Positions 36,753 to 45,394 of a stretch of 45,484 bases of DNA are shown here, piece by piece. The notes beneath the pieces were generated by a model, which saw only the letters and a program-made list of their open reading frames with translations, was not told the origin of the DNA and searched no databases. The number at the start of each line of letters is the position of its first letter. Positions within the stretch are counted from its first letter, which is position 1. Location: contig NZ_PQBZ01000037.1 of the NCBI RefSeq assembly GCF_002964665.1, positions 1-45,484 of the forward strand, in the 5' to 3' direction. This DNA comes from Pseudoalteromonas sp. T1lg23B (lineage in GTDB: Bacteria; Pseudomonadota; Gammaproteobacteria; Enterobacterales; Alteromonadaceae). A program made the translations under genes and the position numbers.

Positions 36753-37223
36753 ATGCTTTCGAGGTTAGAACAAGCCCAAGAAAAGTGGGGAGGCAGCCAT
36801 AGTGTTATTGATGCATGGTTAGCAGAGCGACAAGAATTATTACTGCAATACTGTAAAATTGCGGGGTTCTCTCCTTATGACAAAAAAGATCACGCATTAC
36901 CTGATCAACTGCAAATACAGTCATTTTGTCAGATACTCATGGATTACCTGTCGGCTGGACATTTTGAAATCTACGACAACCTAGTAGAAGCTTGTGAAGA
37001 AAAGGGTCCAGATAGCGCTAAACTTGCCCAAGCATTGTATCCACGTATTGCTGATACCACAGATGTCGCATTAGATTTCAACGATAAATACGCTGAGAAT
37101 TCACAAGAGAAGGTGTTAAGAGATTTTGATCGTGACCTGTCACATTTAGGTGAAGTCTTAGAATCACGTTTTGAATTGGGAGACGAGTTAATCGATAACT
37201 TATATGCAAATCACACTGATTAA
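36753..37223 (+). CDS. rsd: Anti-sigma70 factor Rsd (Rsd/AlgQ family)
   Basis: This 156-residue helical protein (158 in E. coli) sequesters RpoD in stationary phase and also binds other stress factors. Family stretches include MLSRLEQAQEKWGGSHSVID, WLAERQELLLQYCKIAGF, FCQILMDYLSAGHFEIYDNL and LGEVLESRFELGDELID. ATAGGAGATCACT precedes the ATG. TTGACC (36693-36698) lies upstream but no good -10 is spaced to it. Its position beside hemE matches the E. coli neighbourhood (rsd-nudC-hemE), here without nudC and with hemE inverted. Confidence 0.92.
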   Translation: MLSRLEQAQEKWGGSHSVIDAWLAERQELLLQYCKIAGFSPYDKKDHALPDQLQIQSFCQILMDYLSAGHFEIYDNLVEACEEKGPDSAKLAQALYPRIADTTDVALDFNDKYAENSQEKVLRDFDRDLSHLGEVLESRFELGDELIDNLYANHTD

Positions 37224-37256
37224 GTACTGATATGCCGCGGACATATTCAGCATATT

Positions 37257-37280
37257 AAAAAGGGCCTATTGGCCCTTTTT
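37257..37280. terminator. Bidirectional terminator between rsd and fkpA
   Basis: AAAAAGGGCC and GGCCCTTTTT form a perfect 10-bp stem with a TATT loop between two convergent genes, giving T-runs in both directions. Confidence 0.93.
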
Positions 37281-37302
37281 AATAGTCATAAACTGTAGTC
37301 GA

Positions 37303-38055
37303 TTATTCAGCTTCAGCTTTTTTCTCTTCTTCTTGGATCTCAAGTAGCTCAACTTCGAAAATCAATGTTGAGTTAGCAGGGATTTTACCCAAGTTACGCT
37401 CACCATAGCCAAGTTCAGGTGGAATAGTGAACTTGAATTTTGAACCTACTGGCATTAGCTGTAAACCTTCAGTCCAGCCTTTGATCACTTGGCGTAAGCC
37501 AAAGCTTGCAGGTTGATTACGCGCATAAGAGCTATCAAACTCAGTGCCATCTAGTAACGTACCTTTGTAGTGTACTTTAACGTGGTCAGTATCAACTGGC
37601 TTTTTACCTTCACCTTCAGCAAGTACTTCATACTGAAGACCTGACTCAGTGACTACAACACCTTCTTTCTTTGCGTTTTCAGCTAAGTATTTCTCACCTT
37701 CAGCTTTGTTCTGTTCAGCTTCTAGTTTTACTTTTTCAGCCTGTTTTTCACGTACTGATGTGTCTAACGCAGTTAACACTTCGCGGATTTTCGCTTCATC
37801 AAGCTGTGCCTTACCCGCTAACGCATCTTCAAAACCACGCATTAATAGCGCTTGGTCAAGTTCAATGCCAAAGCTGCTTTTGTCTTCTAAATCTTTTTGT
37901 AAGAAATTACCTACTGAAGCACCAATACCATAGGCTTGTTGCTGTGCTTCTGTTTCTAGTTTTAGTTCTGCTGGTTTTTCTTCTGCTTTTTGGTTACATG
38001 CAGCCAGTGCTAACACTGATGCTGCCACCAAAGACAGTTTAATCGTCTGTTTCAT
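37303..38055 (-). CDS. fkpA: FKBP-type peptidyl-prolyl isomerase, FkpA/Mip-like lipoprotein
   Basis: This 250-residue envelope foldase has a signal ending LALAAC, a lipobox, so a lipidated Cys is expected at 20; E. coli FkpA is soluble in the periplasm. Residues about 35-125 are the helical dimerisation domain (AYGIGASVGNFLQ onwards). Residues about 137-240 are the FKBP domain with VKVHYKGTLLDGTEFDSSY, GWTEGLQLMPVGSKFKFTIP and GKIPANSTLIFEVELL. GGAGAGAGA precedes the ATG. slyX lies close by, as in E. coli, but is separated by a WD40 gene and divergent. Confidence 0.93.
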   Translation of the reverse strand: MKQTIKLSLVAASVLALAACNQKAEEKPAELKLETEAQQQAYGIGASVGNFLQKDLEDKSSFGIELDQALLMRGFEDALAGKAQLDEAKIREVLTALDTSVREKQAEKVKLEAEQNKAEGEKYLAENAKKEGVVVTESGLQYEVLAEGEGKKPVDTDHVKVHYKGTLLDGTEFDSSYARNQPASFGLRQVIKGWTEGLQLMPVGSKFKFTIPPELGYGERNLGKIPANSTLIFEVELLEIQEEEKKAEAE

Positions 38056-38309
38056 TCTCTCTCTCCGACAGGTCTGTCGACCGTCTGTTAATATTATATT
38101 AATGGTTAAAGCTGTGTAGCCACATTATCATTCATCACTAAATATGCCAAATTGTATAGCACTTTGGCAGATATTTAACGTTTTCTGTGACTTGTAGCGA
38201 CTTTGCTGCAACGATACGCTACTATCAAACTGATACTATCAATAAACTATGTCGATTTTTATAGTCTAACCAGTGAAATTTACAGCGTTAAGGGGGAAAT
38301 ACCCATTTT

Positions 38310-39299
38310 ATGCTCAAACTCTATCGTTTATGGCTGTTTTTTGTCTGTATACTGCTGATCAGTTGTACTCCAGCCGATAAAAAAGCCGATTTTACCGTTG
38401 AGCATGCTGCGCGAGGCGCATTTGCTGCTGCCATTTCACATGATGGTCGTTACAGTTTAGTGTCATCCGTAGAACATGGTGTCAGTCTTTGGGACAATCA
38501 AGTCCATGGCTTAAAATATCAGTGGCAACAATCTAAACCCGATGGCAATTTAGTTCATTCTCTGGCAATTGCATACGATAACAGCGTGGCAGTTACCGCA
38601 GAAAACGAAACTTTTGCGGTTTGGAGTATCACTACGGGTAAAAACCTTGGTTTTTACCAAATCCAAACGGGGACCATCAGAGACATTGCCATTAGCAACC
38701 AAGGTCGCTATGTGCTTTACGGACGCAGTGACAATGTTGTCGTGCATCTGGACTTAGAAAGTGGAAGACGCATAGAGTTCCTTGGTCACCAAGAAAAAAT
38801 TAATTCTATCGCTTTATCACCCAACGGGTACTTTGCACTCACAGGTGCAAATGATTACAGCGCATACTTTTGGGATACCAGAACAGGGCAAGTGATCCAC
38901 CGTTTTAATCATCCAAGCCGCGTGACTAAAGTTGCGCTTGATGCATCGGGTCAATACGCTTTTACCGCCGACAGCCTTAAAAAAGCCAGTATTTGGCAAC
39001 TGACATCGGGTGATCTTGTGTCACAATTACAGTATATTGCGCGGCAGAAAATATTTAGCGCTGTACGGTTTAATCAAGCCGGCACTTTGCTTGCTACGGG
39101 CGCGCCAAACAGAGAACTAACTCTATGGCGAGTGAAGGATGGTGAAAAGCTCGGGTTATGGAAAGTGCAGCCACGTGAAGGCAGCCGCCCAAAATCAGCA
39201 GTTGTGTTCGATGTCACATTTGTCGAGCAAGACACGGCCCTAATAACGGAAAGCTCAAGCGGCTTATTAGAGCGTTTTAATCAAGTGGAGTCCCGATGA
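38310..39299 (+). CDS. WD40-repeat lipoprotein
   Basis: This 329-residue protein has a lipoprotein signal MLKLYRLWLFFVCILLISC (Cys19). About six WD40-like blades follow, each ending in patterns such as GVSLWDNQ, FAVWSITTG, AYFWDTRTG, ASIWQLTSG and LTLWRVKDG. It is probably an envelope scaffold; partners are unknown. No enzyme motif is seen. Its stop overlaps the slyX start (ATGA), so the two are coupled. A homologue beside slyX is familiar from alteromonad-type genomes, but I cannot name a function. Confidence 0.85.
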   Translation: MLKLYRLWLFFVCILLISCTPADKKADFTVEHAARGAFAAAISHDGRYSLVSSVEHGVSLWDNQVHGLKYQWQQSKPDGNLVHSLAIAYDNSVAVTAENETFAVWSITTGKNLGFYQIQTGTIRDIAISNQGRYVLYGRSDNVVVHLDLESGRRIEFLGHQEKINSIALSPNGYFALTGANDYSAYFWDTRTGQVIHRFNHPSRVTKVALDASGQYAFTADSLKKASIWQLTSGDLVSQLQYIARQKIFSAVRFNQAGTLLATGAPNRELTLWRVKDGEKLGLWKVQPREGSRPKSAVVFDVTFVEQDTALITESSSGLLERFNQVESR

Positions 39300-39508
39300 C
39301 AGAGTTAGAAAATCGCGTTATGGAGCTTGAAGCCAAGGTGGCCTTTCAAGACGATACCATTGAAACCCTCAATGATGAACTCAAGGCGCATCAACAAAGA
39401 CTTGCAAAGATGCAGCGTCAAATAGAGTTACTGGGTGAGAAGATCAAAGAAAGTCGAGAAGAAGGCCTTATGCCACAACATCAGGAGCCTCCACCACCAC
39501 ATTATTAA
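39296..39508 (+). CDS. slyX: SlyX family protein
   Basis: This 70-residue coiled-coil protein reads MTELENRVMELEAKVAFQDD and then heptads through about residue 50. It ends in a proline-rich tail (QEPPPPHY) that is typical of SlyX. E. coli SlyX has 72 residues and lies beside fkpA and slyD. Function is unknown. It is translated by overlap with the WD40 lipoprotein gene and is followed by the convergent yheV. Confidence 0.92.
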   Translation: MTELENRVMELEAKVAFQDDTIETLNDELKAHQQRLAKMQRQIELLGEKIKESREEGLMPQHQEPPPPHY

Positions 39509-39521
39509 CGTTAAGCCAGAG

Positions 39522-39722
39522 TTACTCTGGCTTAAACACACCTATCACTTGCTCAAATTGACGAGTGGATGCTTGAACGGCTTCTTTTGGTTGTGTCATC
39601 ACATAACCACACTTAACACACTCGACCTTTTCTACATCGTGCTCTTTAAAAAGCATCATGACGTCCAGCTCTTTACACTCAGGACACGATGCCCCAGCAA
39701 TAAAACGTTTTTTCTGTCTCAC
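39522..39722 (-). CDS. yheV: YheV-family putative zinc-ribbon protein
   Basis: This 66-residue protein has the same length as E. coli YheV and begins MRQKKRFIAGASCPECKELD. Two CxxC pairs (CPEC at 13-16 and CVKC at 35-38) form a zinc ribbon. The ending EQVIGVFKPE is conserved. Function is unknown; in E. coli it lies next to kefB and slyD in the same neighbourhood. It is convergent with slyX, with 13 nt between the stops. Confidence 0.92.
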   Translation of the reverse strand: MRQKKRFIAGASCPECKELDVMMLFKEHDVEKVECVKCGYVMTQPKEAVQASTRQFEQVIGVFKPE

Positions 39723-39899
39723 GACTTTAGCCCCTACTACACATGTTAAGCCAATATCAAATTGTGCTCATTTTAACCTAAAGCGACACCCATAGATACG
39801 ATTGTAAGCATAGAACAACCCAATTAGCACAACAGTGCTGACTTATACACCAACCTTCATGTTATGATGACGCCCATTCGGGTTTAACAACAAAGCATT

Positions 39900-41819
39900 A
39901 TGATCCAGCTGTCTGAAATTGAATTATTGCGCGGCACCAAAAGCCTATTAAAAAATGCCAGTGCGACCTTATTTCCTGAGCATAAAGTGGGTTTAGTCGG
40001 AGCCAATGGCTGCGGCAAGTCCTCATTGTTTGCACTATTAAAAGGCGAGTTAACACTTGATGCTGGCGAGCTTCTCATACCAAAAGATTGGTCGATAGCG
40101 TCAGTAAAACAAGAAACACCAGCCCTCGATATCAGCGCTTTGGATTACGTTCTACAAGGTCACCCTGAATATTACCAATGTAGAGTGGCACTACAACAAG
40201 CCGAGCAAGCACAAGATGGCGTAAAACAAGCACAAGTTCACCAACAACTAGAACTCATGAAAGGTTATAGCATTGAAGCTAAAGCTGGCGAGTTGTTGCA
40301 TGGTTTGGGTTTTAGTAATGAACAAATTAGCCATGCCGTCAGCGCCTTTTCTGGTGGCTGGCGAATGCGTTTGAATTTGGCTCAAGCGCTGATCCGTGAT
40401 GCTGATCTGCTGTTACTCGATGAGCCAACCAACCACTTAGATTTGGACGCTGTGTACTGGTTAGAACGTTTTTTACGTGCCTATACCGGCACCTTGGTGC
40501 TTATCTCTCACGACCGGGAGTTTTTGGATGCGGTAGTGGATCAAATCTGGCACATAGACCAACAAAAAATCAATGTCTATAAAGGCCACTATTCGCAGTT
40601 TGAACGCCAAAAAGCGGAACGAATGGCACAGCATCAGGCTCTATTTGAAAAGCAACAAGAACAAATTGCACACTTAGAAAAGTTCATCACTCGCTTTAAG
40701 GCTAAAGCCAGCAAAGCGAAGCAAGCACAAAGTCGCGTAAAAGCGCTCGAGCGCATGGAAAAACTAGCCCCTGCGCATGCTGATTCACCATTTGATTTTG
40801 AATTTGCTGAGCCAACAAGCTTACCTAACCCACTGATGACTTTGGATGGCGCGCAAGCGGGCTACGGTGATGTAACAGTACTTCACAAAATCAAATTGAA
40901 TTTAGTACCAGGCAGCCGAATTGCTTTGTTGGGTCGTAACGGTGCAGGTAAATCAACCTTGATTAAGTTACTGGCGGGAGAGCTCAGTCCACAAGCGGGT
41001 GAAGTCTTTACGCATCAGGGCTTAAAAATTGGTTACTTTGCTCAGCACCAATTAGAATCTTTAGATCTTAATGCCAGCGCAGTCACCCATATTCAGCGTT
41101 TAGACCCAAAGGCGAGTGAACAGTCTCTACGTGACTTCTTAGGTGGGTTTGCTTTTAATGGGGATCGTGCCCTTGAACCTGTAGCGCCTTTTTCGGGCGG
41201 CGAAAAAGCACGACTAGTACTTGCCATGCTGGTCTATCAAAAACCTAACTTATTGCTACTTGATGAACCGACCAACCATTTAGATCTAGAAATGCGCCAT
41301 GCTTTAGTGATGGCCCTACAAGGCTTTGAGGGGGCCATGGTCACCGTCTCGCACGACCGTCACATGCTGAAAAATACCGCTGATGAATACTATTTGGTAG
41401 ACAATGGCGAAGTTACCCAATTTGGCTATGACCTTGATGCGTACTATCAATGGCTATTAAACGCCAACAAAGAGGCAAGTAAAAAGCCTGAAATAGAAAA
41501 CAAAGCACACTCAAGTAGCAATCGTAAGGAACAAAAACGCCTTGAAGCCGAGTTTCGTAAATCTGTGCAACCACTCAAAAAAGATATTGAGAAACTTGAG
41601 AAGTCGCTGGATAAGTATTCAGAGCAGCTATCAACAATCGAGCTGCAACTGGCAAACAACGACCTATATCAAGAAGAGAATAAAGCCCAACTTACAGAAC
41701 TACTTGCACAGCAGGCAAAAGTCACTCCACTACTCAACGAAGTCGAAGAGTCGTTGCTGTTGGCGCTAGAAGAACTCGAAGAAAAACAAGCTTCGTTTGA
41801 ACAAAGCCTAGGCCTATGA
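39900..41819 (+). CDS. yheS: ABC-F family ATPase YheS
   Basis: This 639-residue protein (637 in E. coli) is a soluble protein with two ABC domains that acts on the ribosome. Domain 1 has Walker A GANGCGKSS, signature SGGWRMRLNLAQA and LLLLDEPTNHLD. Domain 2 has GRNGAGKST, SGGEKARLVLA and again LLLLDEPTNHLD. The linker (about 235-290) is the charged P-site tRNA interaction motif region. The C-terminal 530-639 is a coiled coil. YheS relieves specific nascent-chain stalls in E. coli. It runs into the next gene with a 4-nt overlap. Confidence 0.95.
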   Translation: MIQLSEIELLRGTKSLLKNASATLFPEHKVGLVGANGCGKSSLFALLKGELTLDAGELLIPKDWSIASVKQETPALDISALDYVLQGHPEYYQCRVALQQAEQAQDGVKQAQVHQQLELMKGYSIEAKAGELLHGLGFSNEQISHAVSAFSGGWRMRLNLAQALIRDADLLLLDEPTNHLDLDAVYWLERFLRAYTGTLVLISHDREFLDAVVDQIWHIDQQKINVYKGHYSQFERQKAERMAQHQALFEKQQEQIAHLEKFITRFKAKASKAKQAQSRVKALERMEKLAPAHADSPFDFEFAEPTSLPNPLMTLDGAQAGYGDVTVLHKIKLNLVPGSRIALLGRNGAGKSTLIKLLAGELSPQAGEVFTHQGLKIGYFAQHQLESLDLNASAVTHIQRLDPKASEQSLRDFLGGFAFNGDRALEPVAPFSGGEKARLVLAMLVYQKPNLLLLDEPTNHLDLEMRHALVMALQGFEGAMVTVSHDRHMLKNTADEYYLVDNGEVTQFGYDLDAYYQWLLNANKEASKKPEIENKAHSSSNRKEQKRLEAEFRKSVQPLKKDIEKLEKSLDKYSEQLSTIELQLANNDLYQEENKAQLTELLAQQAKVTPLLNEVEESLLLALEELEEKQASFEQSLGL

Positions 41820-42277
41820 ACGCGTTAAGTGAACAGGCCTTTTGGGACTTTTCATGCCAGCTCTATCAGCAGGGTAATGCGCAAAGCACCTTGCTGATGC
41901 TGCAAAATGACCGACAAAAAAATATCAATCTATGTCTGCTACTGCTGTATCTAGAAAAGTTACAGCTACAAATCAGCAAGGCAGATGTGATGCGCTTGGC
42001 TCAGCTATCTCAGCAGCTAGACGCTCAATTACTCGCTCCGCACAGGGCGGTAAGGTCTCAACTCAAACTTCATTATCTAAAACACCCCCACTATCTTCAG
42101 CTGCGCGAACAGCTATTAAGAAGTGAACTACAGCTAGAGCGCTTACAGCAAGCCGAGCTACTCACGCACACCCAGCAGCTTACCCTAAAACCCCTCTGTC
42201 CAAGCTACAACCTGTCACTTTACTTGAGTGAGCAAGATGTGGTTCTGCTTCAACAGAGCTTAACTGTCGACAAATAA
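41816..42277 (+). CDS. TIGR02444-family protein (DUF2390)
   Basis: This 153-residue helical protein starts MNALSEQAFWDFSCQLYQQG and contains LLLLYLEKLQLQIS. The family regularly follows yheS in marine gammaproteobacteria. Function is unknown. The start overlaps the yheS stop (ATGA), so it is coupled. The composition is very rich in Leu and Gln. There are no catalytic motifs or membrane segments. Confidence 0.82.
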   Translation: MNALSEQAFWDFSCQLYQQGNAQSTLLMLQNDRQKNINLCLLLLYLEKLQLQISKADVMRLAQLSQQLDAQLLAPHRAVRSQLKLHYLKHPHYLQLREQLLRSELQLERLQQAELLTHTQQLTLKPLCPSYNLSLYLSEQDVVLLQQSLTVDK

Positions 42278-42290
42278 TGATCTCGATCAA
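42278..42290. promoter_or_regulatory. Upstream FNR-like box
   Basis: TGATCTCGATCAA matches the FNR consensus TTGATnnnnATCAA except for the first base. It lies exactly 50 bp upstream of a second identical core, which would put it near -91.5 of the predicted start, a known class I position. Confidence 0.55.
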
Positions 42291-42326
42291 GGTCTGATTC
42301 ACCATCAAGGGAGCGCGCTTAGAAAC

Positions 42327-42368
42327 TTGATCTCGATCATATCAACCGCCTCTAAGCGGGGCTAAGAT
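42327..42368 (+). promoter_or_regulatory. FNR-like class II promoter for the DUF3149 gene
   Basis: The box TTGATCTCGATCAT (42327-42340) differs from the FNR consensus only in the last base. A -10 TAAGAT (42363-42368) gives a start near 42375, placing the box centre at about -41.5, the standard class II activation position. No -35 is needed in that layout. Confidence 0.65.
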
Positions 42369-42399
42369 TACTACATCGACAAGTTAGGAGGCCGCAGCC

Positions 42400-42540
42400 A
42401 TGAACGTATTCTTCAGAGATTTTTTCAGTGACCCTGTACTATTTCTCTCTTTTGGGATCTTAGGAACAGTGATTGGGCTGTGTATCTTCTACGTTTATTA
42501 CTTTGTTAAAAAAGTACAAGAGTCGGAAGTACCTCATTAA
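42400..42540 (+). CDS. Small single-pass membrane protein, DUF3149 type
   Basis: This 46-residue protein was translated by hand. It begins MNVFFRDFFSDPVLFLSFGI, then has one TM helix (about 14-38, VLFLSFGILGTVIGLCIFYVY) and a charged tail FVKKVQESEVPH. AGGAGG lies 9 nt upstream. Length and layout match DUF3149 proteins of marine gammaproteobacteria. Two FNR-like boxes precede it, so induction at low oxygen is predicted. A link to respiratory membranes is inference. Confidence 0.8.
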   Translation: MNVFFRDFFSDPVLFLSFGILGTVIGLCIFYVYYFVKKVQESEVPH

Positions 42541-42623
42541 TAAAAACGTTTTATTGGGCTATGAGTAAATACTCATGGCACAACTGGTTCCCCCCAGTAG
42601 TAAACAAATTAAGCACGACGCAC

Positions 42624-42660
42624 AAAGCACCTTACTAACCTTGTTAGTCGGGTGCTTTTT
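42624..42660 (+). terminator. Intrinsic terminator after the DUF3149 gene
   Basis: AAAGCACC pairs with GGTGCTTT and, inside, ACTAAC with GTTAGT, giving a long stem with a CTT loop followed by five T. It lies 84 nt after the stop. Confidence 0.9.
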
Positions 42661-42799
42661 ATTTATGAATAGATGCTAGTCACTTAGAAACTTGGACTAT
42701 CGTCAAACAACTCGGTTACGCTATTTGCTAAACGAATGTACCTGTTATCCTGAGCAGAGGTTTGTTAAACTTCATCCCCCTTAGATTGTAAGACGCTTT

Positions 42800-43780
42800 A
42801 TGGACTACTCATTCAACAGCGCATGGTGGATGCGCAATCGACACGTACAAACAATTTTGCCACGCTTTTTTCGACCGCTGCAAAAAGTACCCGTACAGTT
42901 TGAAGAGCTAACCACGCCTGATGGGGACTTTTTAGAATTAGCTTGGGCAAAAGAGAGACGTCCAAATGCGCCGCTAGCCATTATCTTACATGGCCTAGAG
43001 GGTAACATTAACAGCTTTTACGCCAAAGGAATGCTCAAAGCTTTAACACACAAAGGCTTTGATGCTGTATTAATGCACTTTCGTAATTGTTCACGCGCTG
43101 CCAATAAGTTACCAAGAGCCTATCACAGTGGTGAAACATCAGATCTTGGATTTCTTATCCACACCTTAAAACAGCGCTTTGTCGACAGACCTTTATATGC
43201 CGTTGGTTTTTCACTAGGTGGCAATGTACTCGCTAAGTATTTAGGAGAACAACAGCAGCACAGTGGTTTACAAGGTGCCGCGGTTATTTCCGCCCCTCAC
43301 CATCTGTCATCCTCATGTCAGGTGATCAGAAAAAGCTGTTATGGGCTCTACCAAAAATACCTACTCGATAGAATGAAGCGCTCTTTCTCACGTAAATTAG
43401 ACACCATTTGTGATGTGCTCACGGTCGATGAGCAGCAGTTGCATGCAATCAATGACCTTTGGCAATTTGATGATTTAATCACCGCTCCGCTACATGGCTT
43501 TGATGGCGCGGAAGACTATTACAGACAAGCCAGTGCACAGCGCTACTTAAAGCATATTGTCACGCCAACCTTGCTGATCCATGCACAAGATGATCCAATG
43601 CTATCAGCTCAGGCGGTGCCAAAACCCGAGCAAGTAAGCGACAGTGTCACCTTAGCCGTTTCAGATACCGGTGGTCATGTTGGTTTTATCTGTGGAAACA
43701 ATCCGTTCAAACCTGAGTTTTGGCTTGAAAAAGCCGTACCTCACTACTTCAACTCATTACAAGCAAAGGGCAGTCTATGA
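42800..43780 (+). CDS. yheT: Alpha/beta hydrolase YheT
   Basis: This 326-residue protein of the YheT/ABHD1-3 family begins with [17 protein letters not shown], the conserved family start. The nucleophile elbow is GFSLGGN (Ser near 143), with the acid in HAQDDPML and the base His in DTGGHVGF. The oxyanion region is LHGLEGN. Relatives are esterases or phospholipases; the bacterial substrate is unknown. It keeps its E. coli partner yheU directly downstream with a 4-nt overlap. Confidence 0.94.
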   Translation: MDYSFNSAWWMRNRHVQTILPRFFRPLQKVPVQFEELTTPDGDFLELAWAKERRPNAPLAIILHGLEGNINSFYAKGMLKALTHKGFDAVLMHFRNCSRAANKLPRAYHSGETSDLGFLIHTLKQRFVDRPLYAVGFSLGGNVLAKYLGEQQQHSGLQGAAVISAPHHLSSSCQVIRKSCYGLYQKYLLDRMKRSFSRKLDTICDVLTVDEQQLHAINDLWQFDDLITAPLHGFDGAEDYYRQASAQRYLKHIVTPTLLIHAQDDPMLSAQAVPKPEQVSDSVTLAVSDTGGHVGFICGNNPFKPEFWLEKAVPHYFNSLQAKGSL

Positions 43781-44025
43781 TAGTTCCTTACCAGCAACTT
43801 GACGCAACCACACTGGATAACCTCATTGAACACTACGTGTTACGTGAAGGCACCGACTATGGCGAGCAAGAGTTTTCGACCGAAGCCAAAGTAGAGCACG
43901 TCAGAGCACAGTTGAAGTCTGGCGAAGCCTTGATTGTCTATTCGCAGTTACATGAGTCAGTCAACATTGTTTCGAAGGCCCAATTTCAGGCTATGCAAGA
44001 CGAGGATTACTCAGACTATCAGTAA
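43777..44025 (+). CDS. yheU: YheU family protein
   Basis: This 82-residue protein begins [20 protein letters not shown] and contains [20 protein letters not shown] and [15 protein letters not shown], the YheU core. E. coli YheU is 72 residues. Function is unknown. Its start overlaps the yheT stop (ATGA), so the pair is coupled as in enterics. Confidence 0.92.
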   Translation: MIVPYQQLDATTLDNLIEHYVLREGTDYGEQEFSTEAKVEHVRAQLKSGEALIVYSQLHESVNIVSKAQFQAMQDEDYSDYQ

Positions 44026-44101
44026 CTGGTCGCAGAGCATTTAGCCTGATGGCTTTTTCAGTTATAGTCTGAATAAATCCAGAATAACTTAAGGCAGGCT
44101 C

Positions 44102-45250
44102 ATGACATTACGTTTTACTCTTTGCGCCCTTGCTTTGTCGGTTTTGACCGCACAAGCGCAAGATTATCAAGCATCAGAACGCGCACATAGGATAGCGCAA
44201 AAAAGCATCCTGATTGATACCCACATTGATGTACCTTATCGACTAGAAGACAAGTGGGATGATGTGAGTAAGGCTACCGAAGGTGGTGACTTCGATTATC
44301 CAAGGGCCGTTAAAGGCGGCTTGAACGCACCTTTTATGTCTATTTACATCCCTGCTAACCTTGAGTTTGAAGGCCAAGGTAAGAGCTACCAACTGGCTAA
44401 TCAGCAGATCGATGGGATGGAGGCTCTGGCATTCAGAGCACCAGATAAATTCGCGATTGCTTATTCTAGTAAAGATATTTTTACCCATTTTAAACAAGGG
44501 AAGATGTCTATTGCGATGGGGATGGAAAATGGCTCTCCCATTGAAGGAAGTCTCAAAAATCTCAAACATTTCTTCGATAGAGGTGTGCGTTACATCACTT
44601 TGGCGCACTCACAAAGCAATCATATTTCAGACTCATCTTATGATGTTCGCCGTAAGTGGAAGGGATTAAGTCCATTTGGCAAAGAACTGGTTGTCGAGAT
44701 GAACAAAATTGGTATGTTAGTCGATGTATCACATATTTCTGACGCTGCGTTCTACCAAGTCATGGAATTGTCAAAAGTCCCAGTGATCGCGTCTCACTCA
44801 TCACTGAGAAAATACACACCAGGCTTTGAGCGTAATATGGATGATGACATGCTCAAAGCACTGAAAAAAAATGGCGGGGTGATCCAGATAAACTTTGGCT
44901 CAAGCTTTGTAACTTCAAGCGCTCAAAACTGGTATAAGAAGCGTGATAACGCTGCGCAACGGGATGATTTTATCAAAGACAATCCATTCCCATTTGCAAC
45001 CCTTGAGCAAGTCCTTGATCATATCGATCACGTGGTTAAGCTCATTGGTATCGATCATGTCGGTATTGGATCTGACTACGATGGTGTAGGCGATTCTCTT
45101 CCTGTGGGATTAAAAGATGTCTCAAGCTACCCTAATCTCATTCAAGGCTTACTAGATAGAGGCTACAGTGAAGTAGATATCAAGAAAATCTTATCAGGCA
45201 ATACACTTCGAGTTTGGAAACAAGCCGAGGAATACGCGGCCAACTTCTAA
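44102..45250 (+). CDS. Membrane dipeptidase family (M19) metallopeptidase
   Basis: This 382-residue exported enzyme has signal peptide MTLRFTLCALALSVLTAQAQ. The binuclear zinc ligands of renal-dipeptidase relatives can be read: His41 and Asp43 in IDTHIDVPYR, the bridging Glu142 in MGMENGSPIEG, His211 in DVSHISD and His232 in SHSSLR. VGIGSDYDG near the end is also conserved. It cleaves dipeptides, probably in the periplasm for peptide scavenging. It is monocistronic, with a hairpin after the stop. Confidence 0.93.
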   Translation: MTLRFTLCALALSVLTAQAQDYQASERAHRIAQKSILIDTHIDVPYRLEDKWDDVSKATEGGDFDYPRAVKGGLNAPFMSIYIPANLEFEGQGKSYQLANQQIDGMEALAFRAPDKFAIAYSSKDIFTHFKQGKMSIAMGMENGSPIEGSLKNLKHFFDRGVRYITLAHSQSNHISDSSYDVRRKWKGLSPFGKELVVEMNKIGMLVDVSHISDAAFYQVMELSKVPVIASHSSLRKYTPGFERNMDDDMLKALKKNGGVIQINFGSSFVTSSAQNWYKKRDNAAQRDDFIKDNPFPFATLEQVLDHIDHVVKLIGIDHVGIGSDYDGVGDSLPVGLKDVSSYPNLIQGLLDRGYSEVDIKKILSGNTLRVWKQAEEYAANF

Positions 45251-45257
45251 CCAATAC

Positions 45258-45283
45258 AAGCGAAGCGCGACAGCGCTTTGCTT
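45258..45283 (+). terminator. Hairpin after the dipeptidase gene
   Basis: AAGCGAAGCGC pairs with GCGCTTTGCTT (one G-T wobble) around a GACA loop, 7 nt after the stop. There is no immediate T-run (CACTCCCACCTTTTATT), so termination strength is uncertain. Confidence 0.55.
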
Positions 45284-45394
45284 CACTCCCACCTTTTATT
45301 CCTGCAATAATCGTCATATTAACAACAGTGGATCAGCAACTTCGCGTCCAACATAGCGATATTTTTGAGAACTTTGAGTTTTAACTTACAAGGT

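Noticed and set aside
42278..42340. CRP sites instead of FNR sites
   Set aside because: The half-sites are TGAT/ATCA with a 4-nt gap, matching FNR; the CRP half-site TGTGA is absent.
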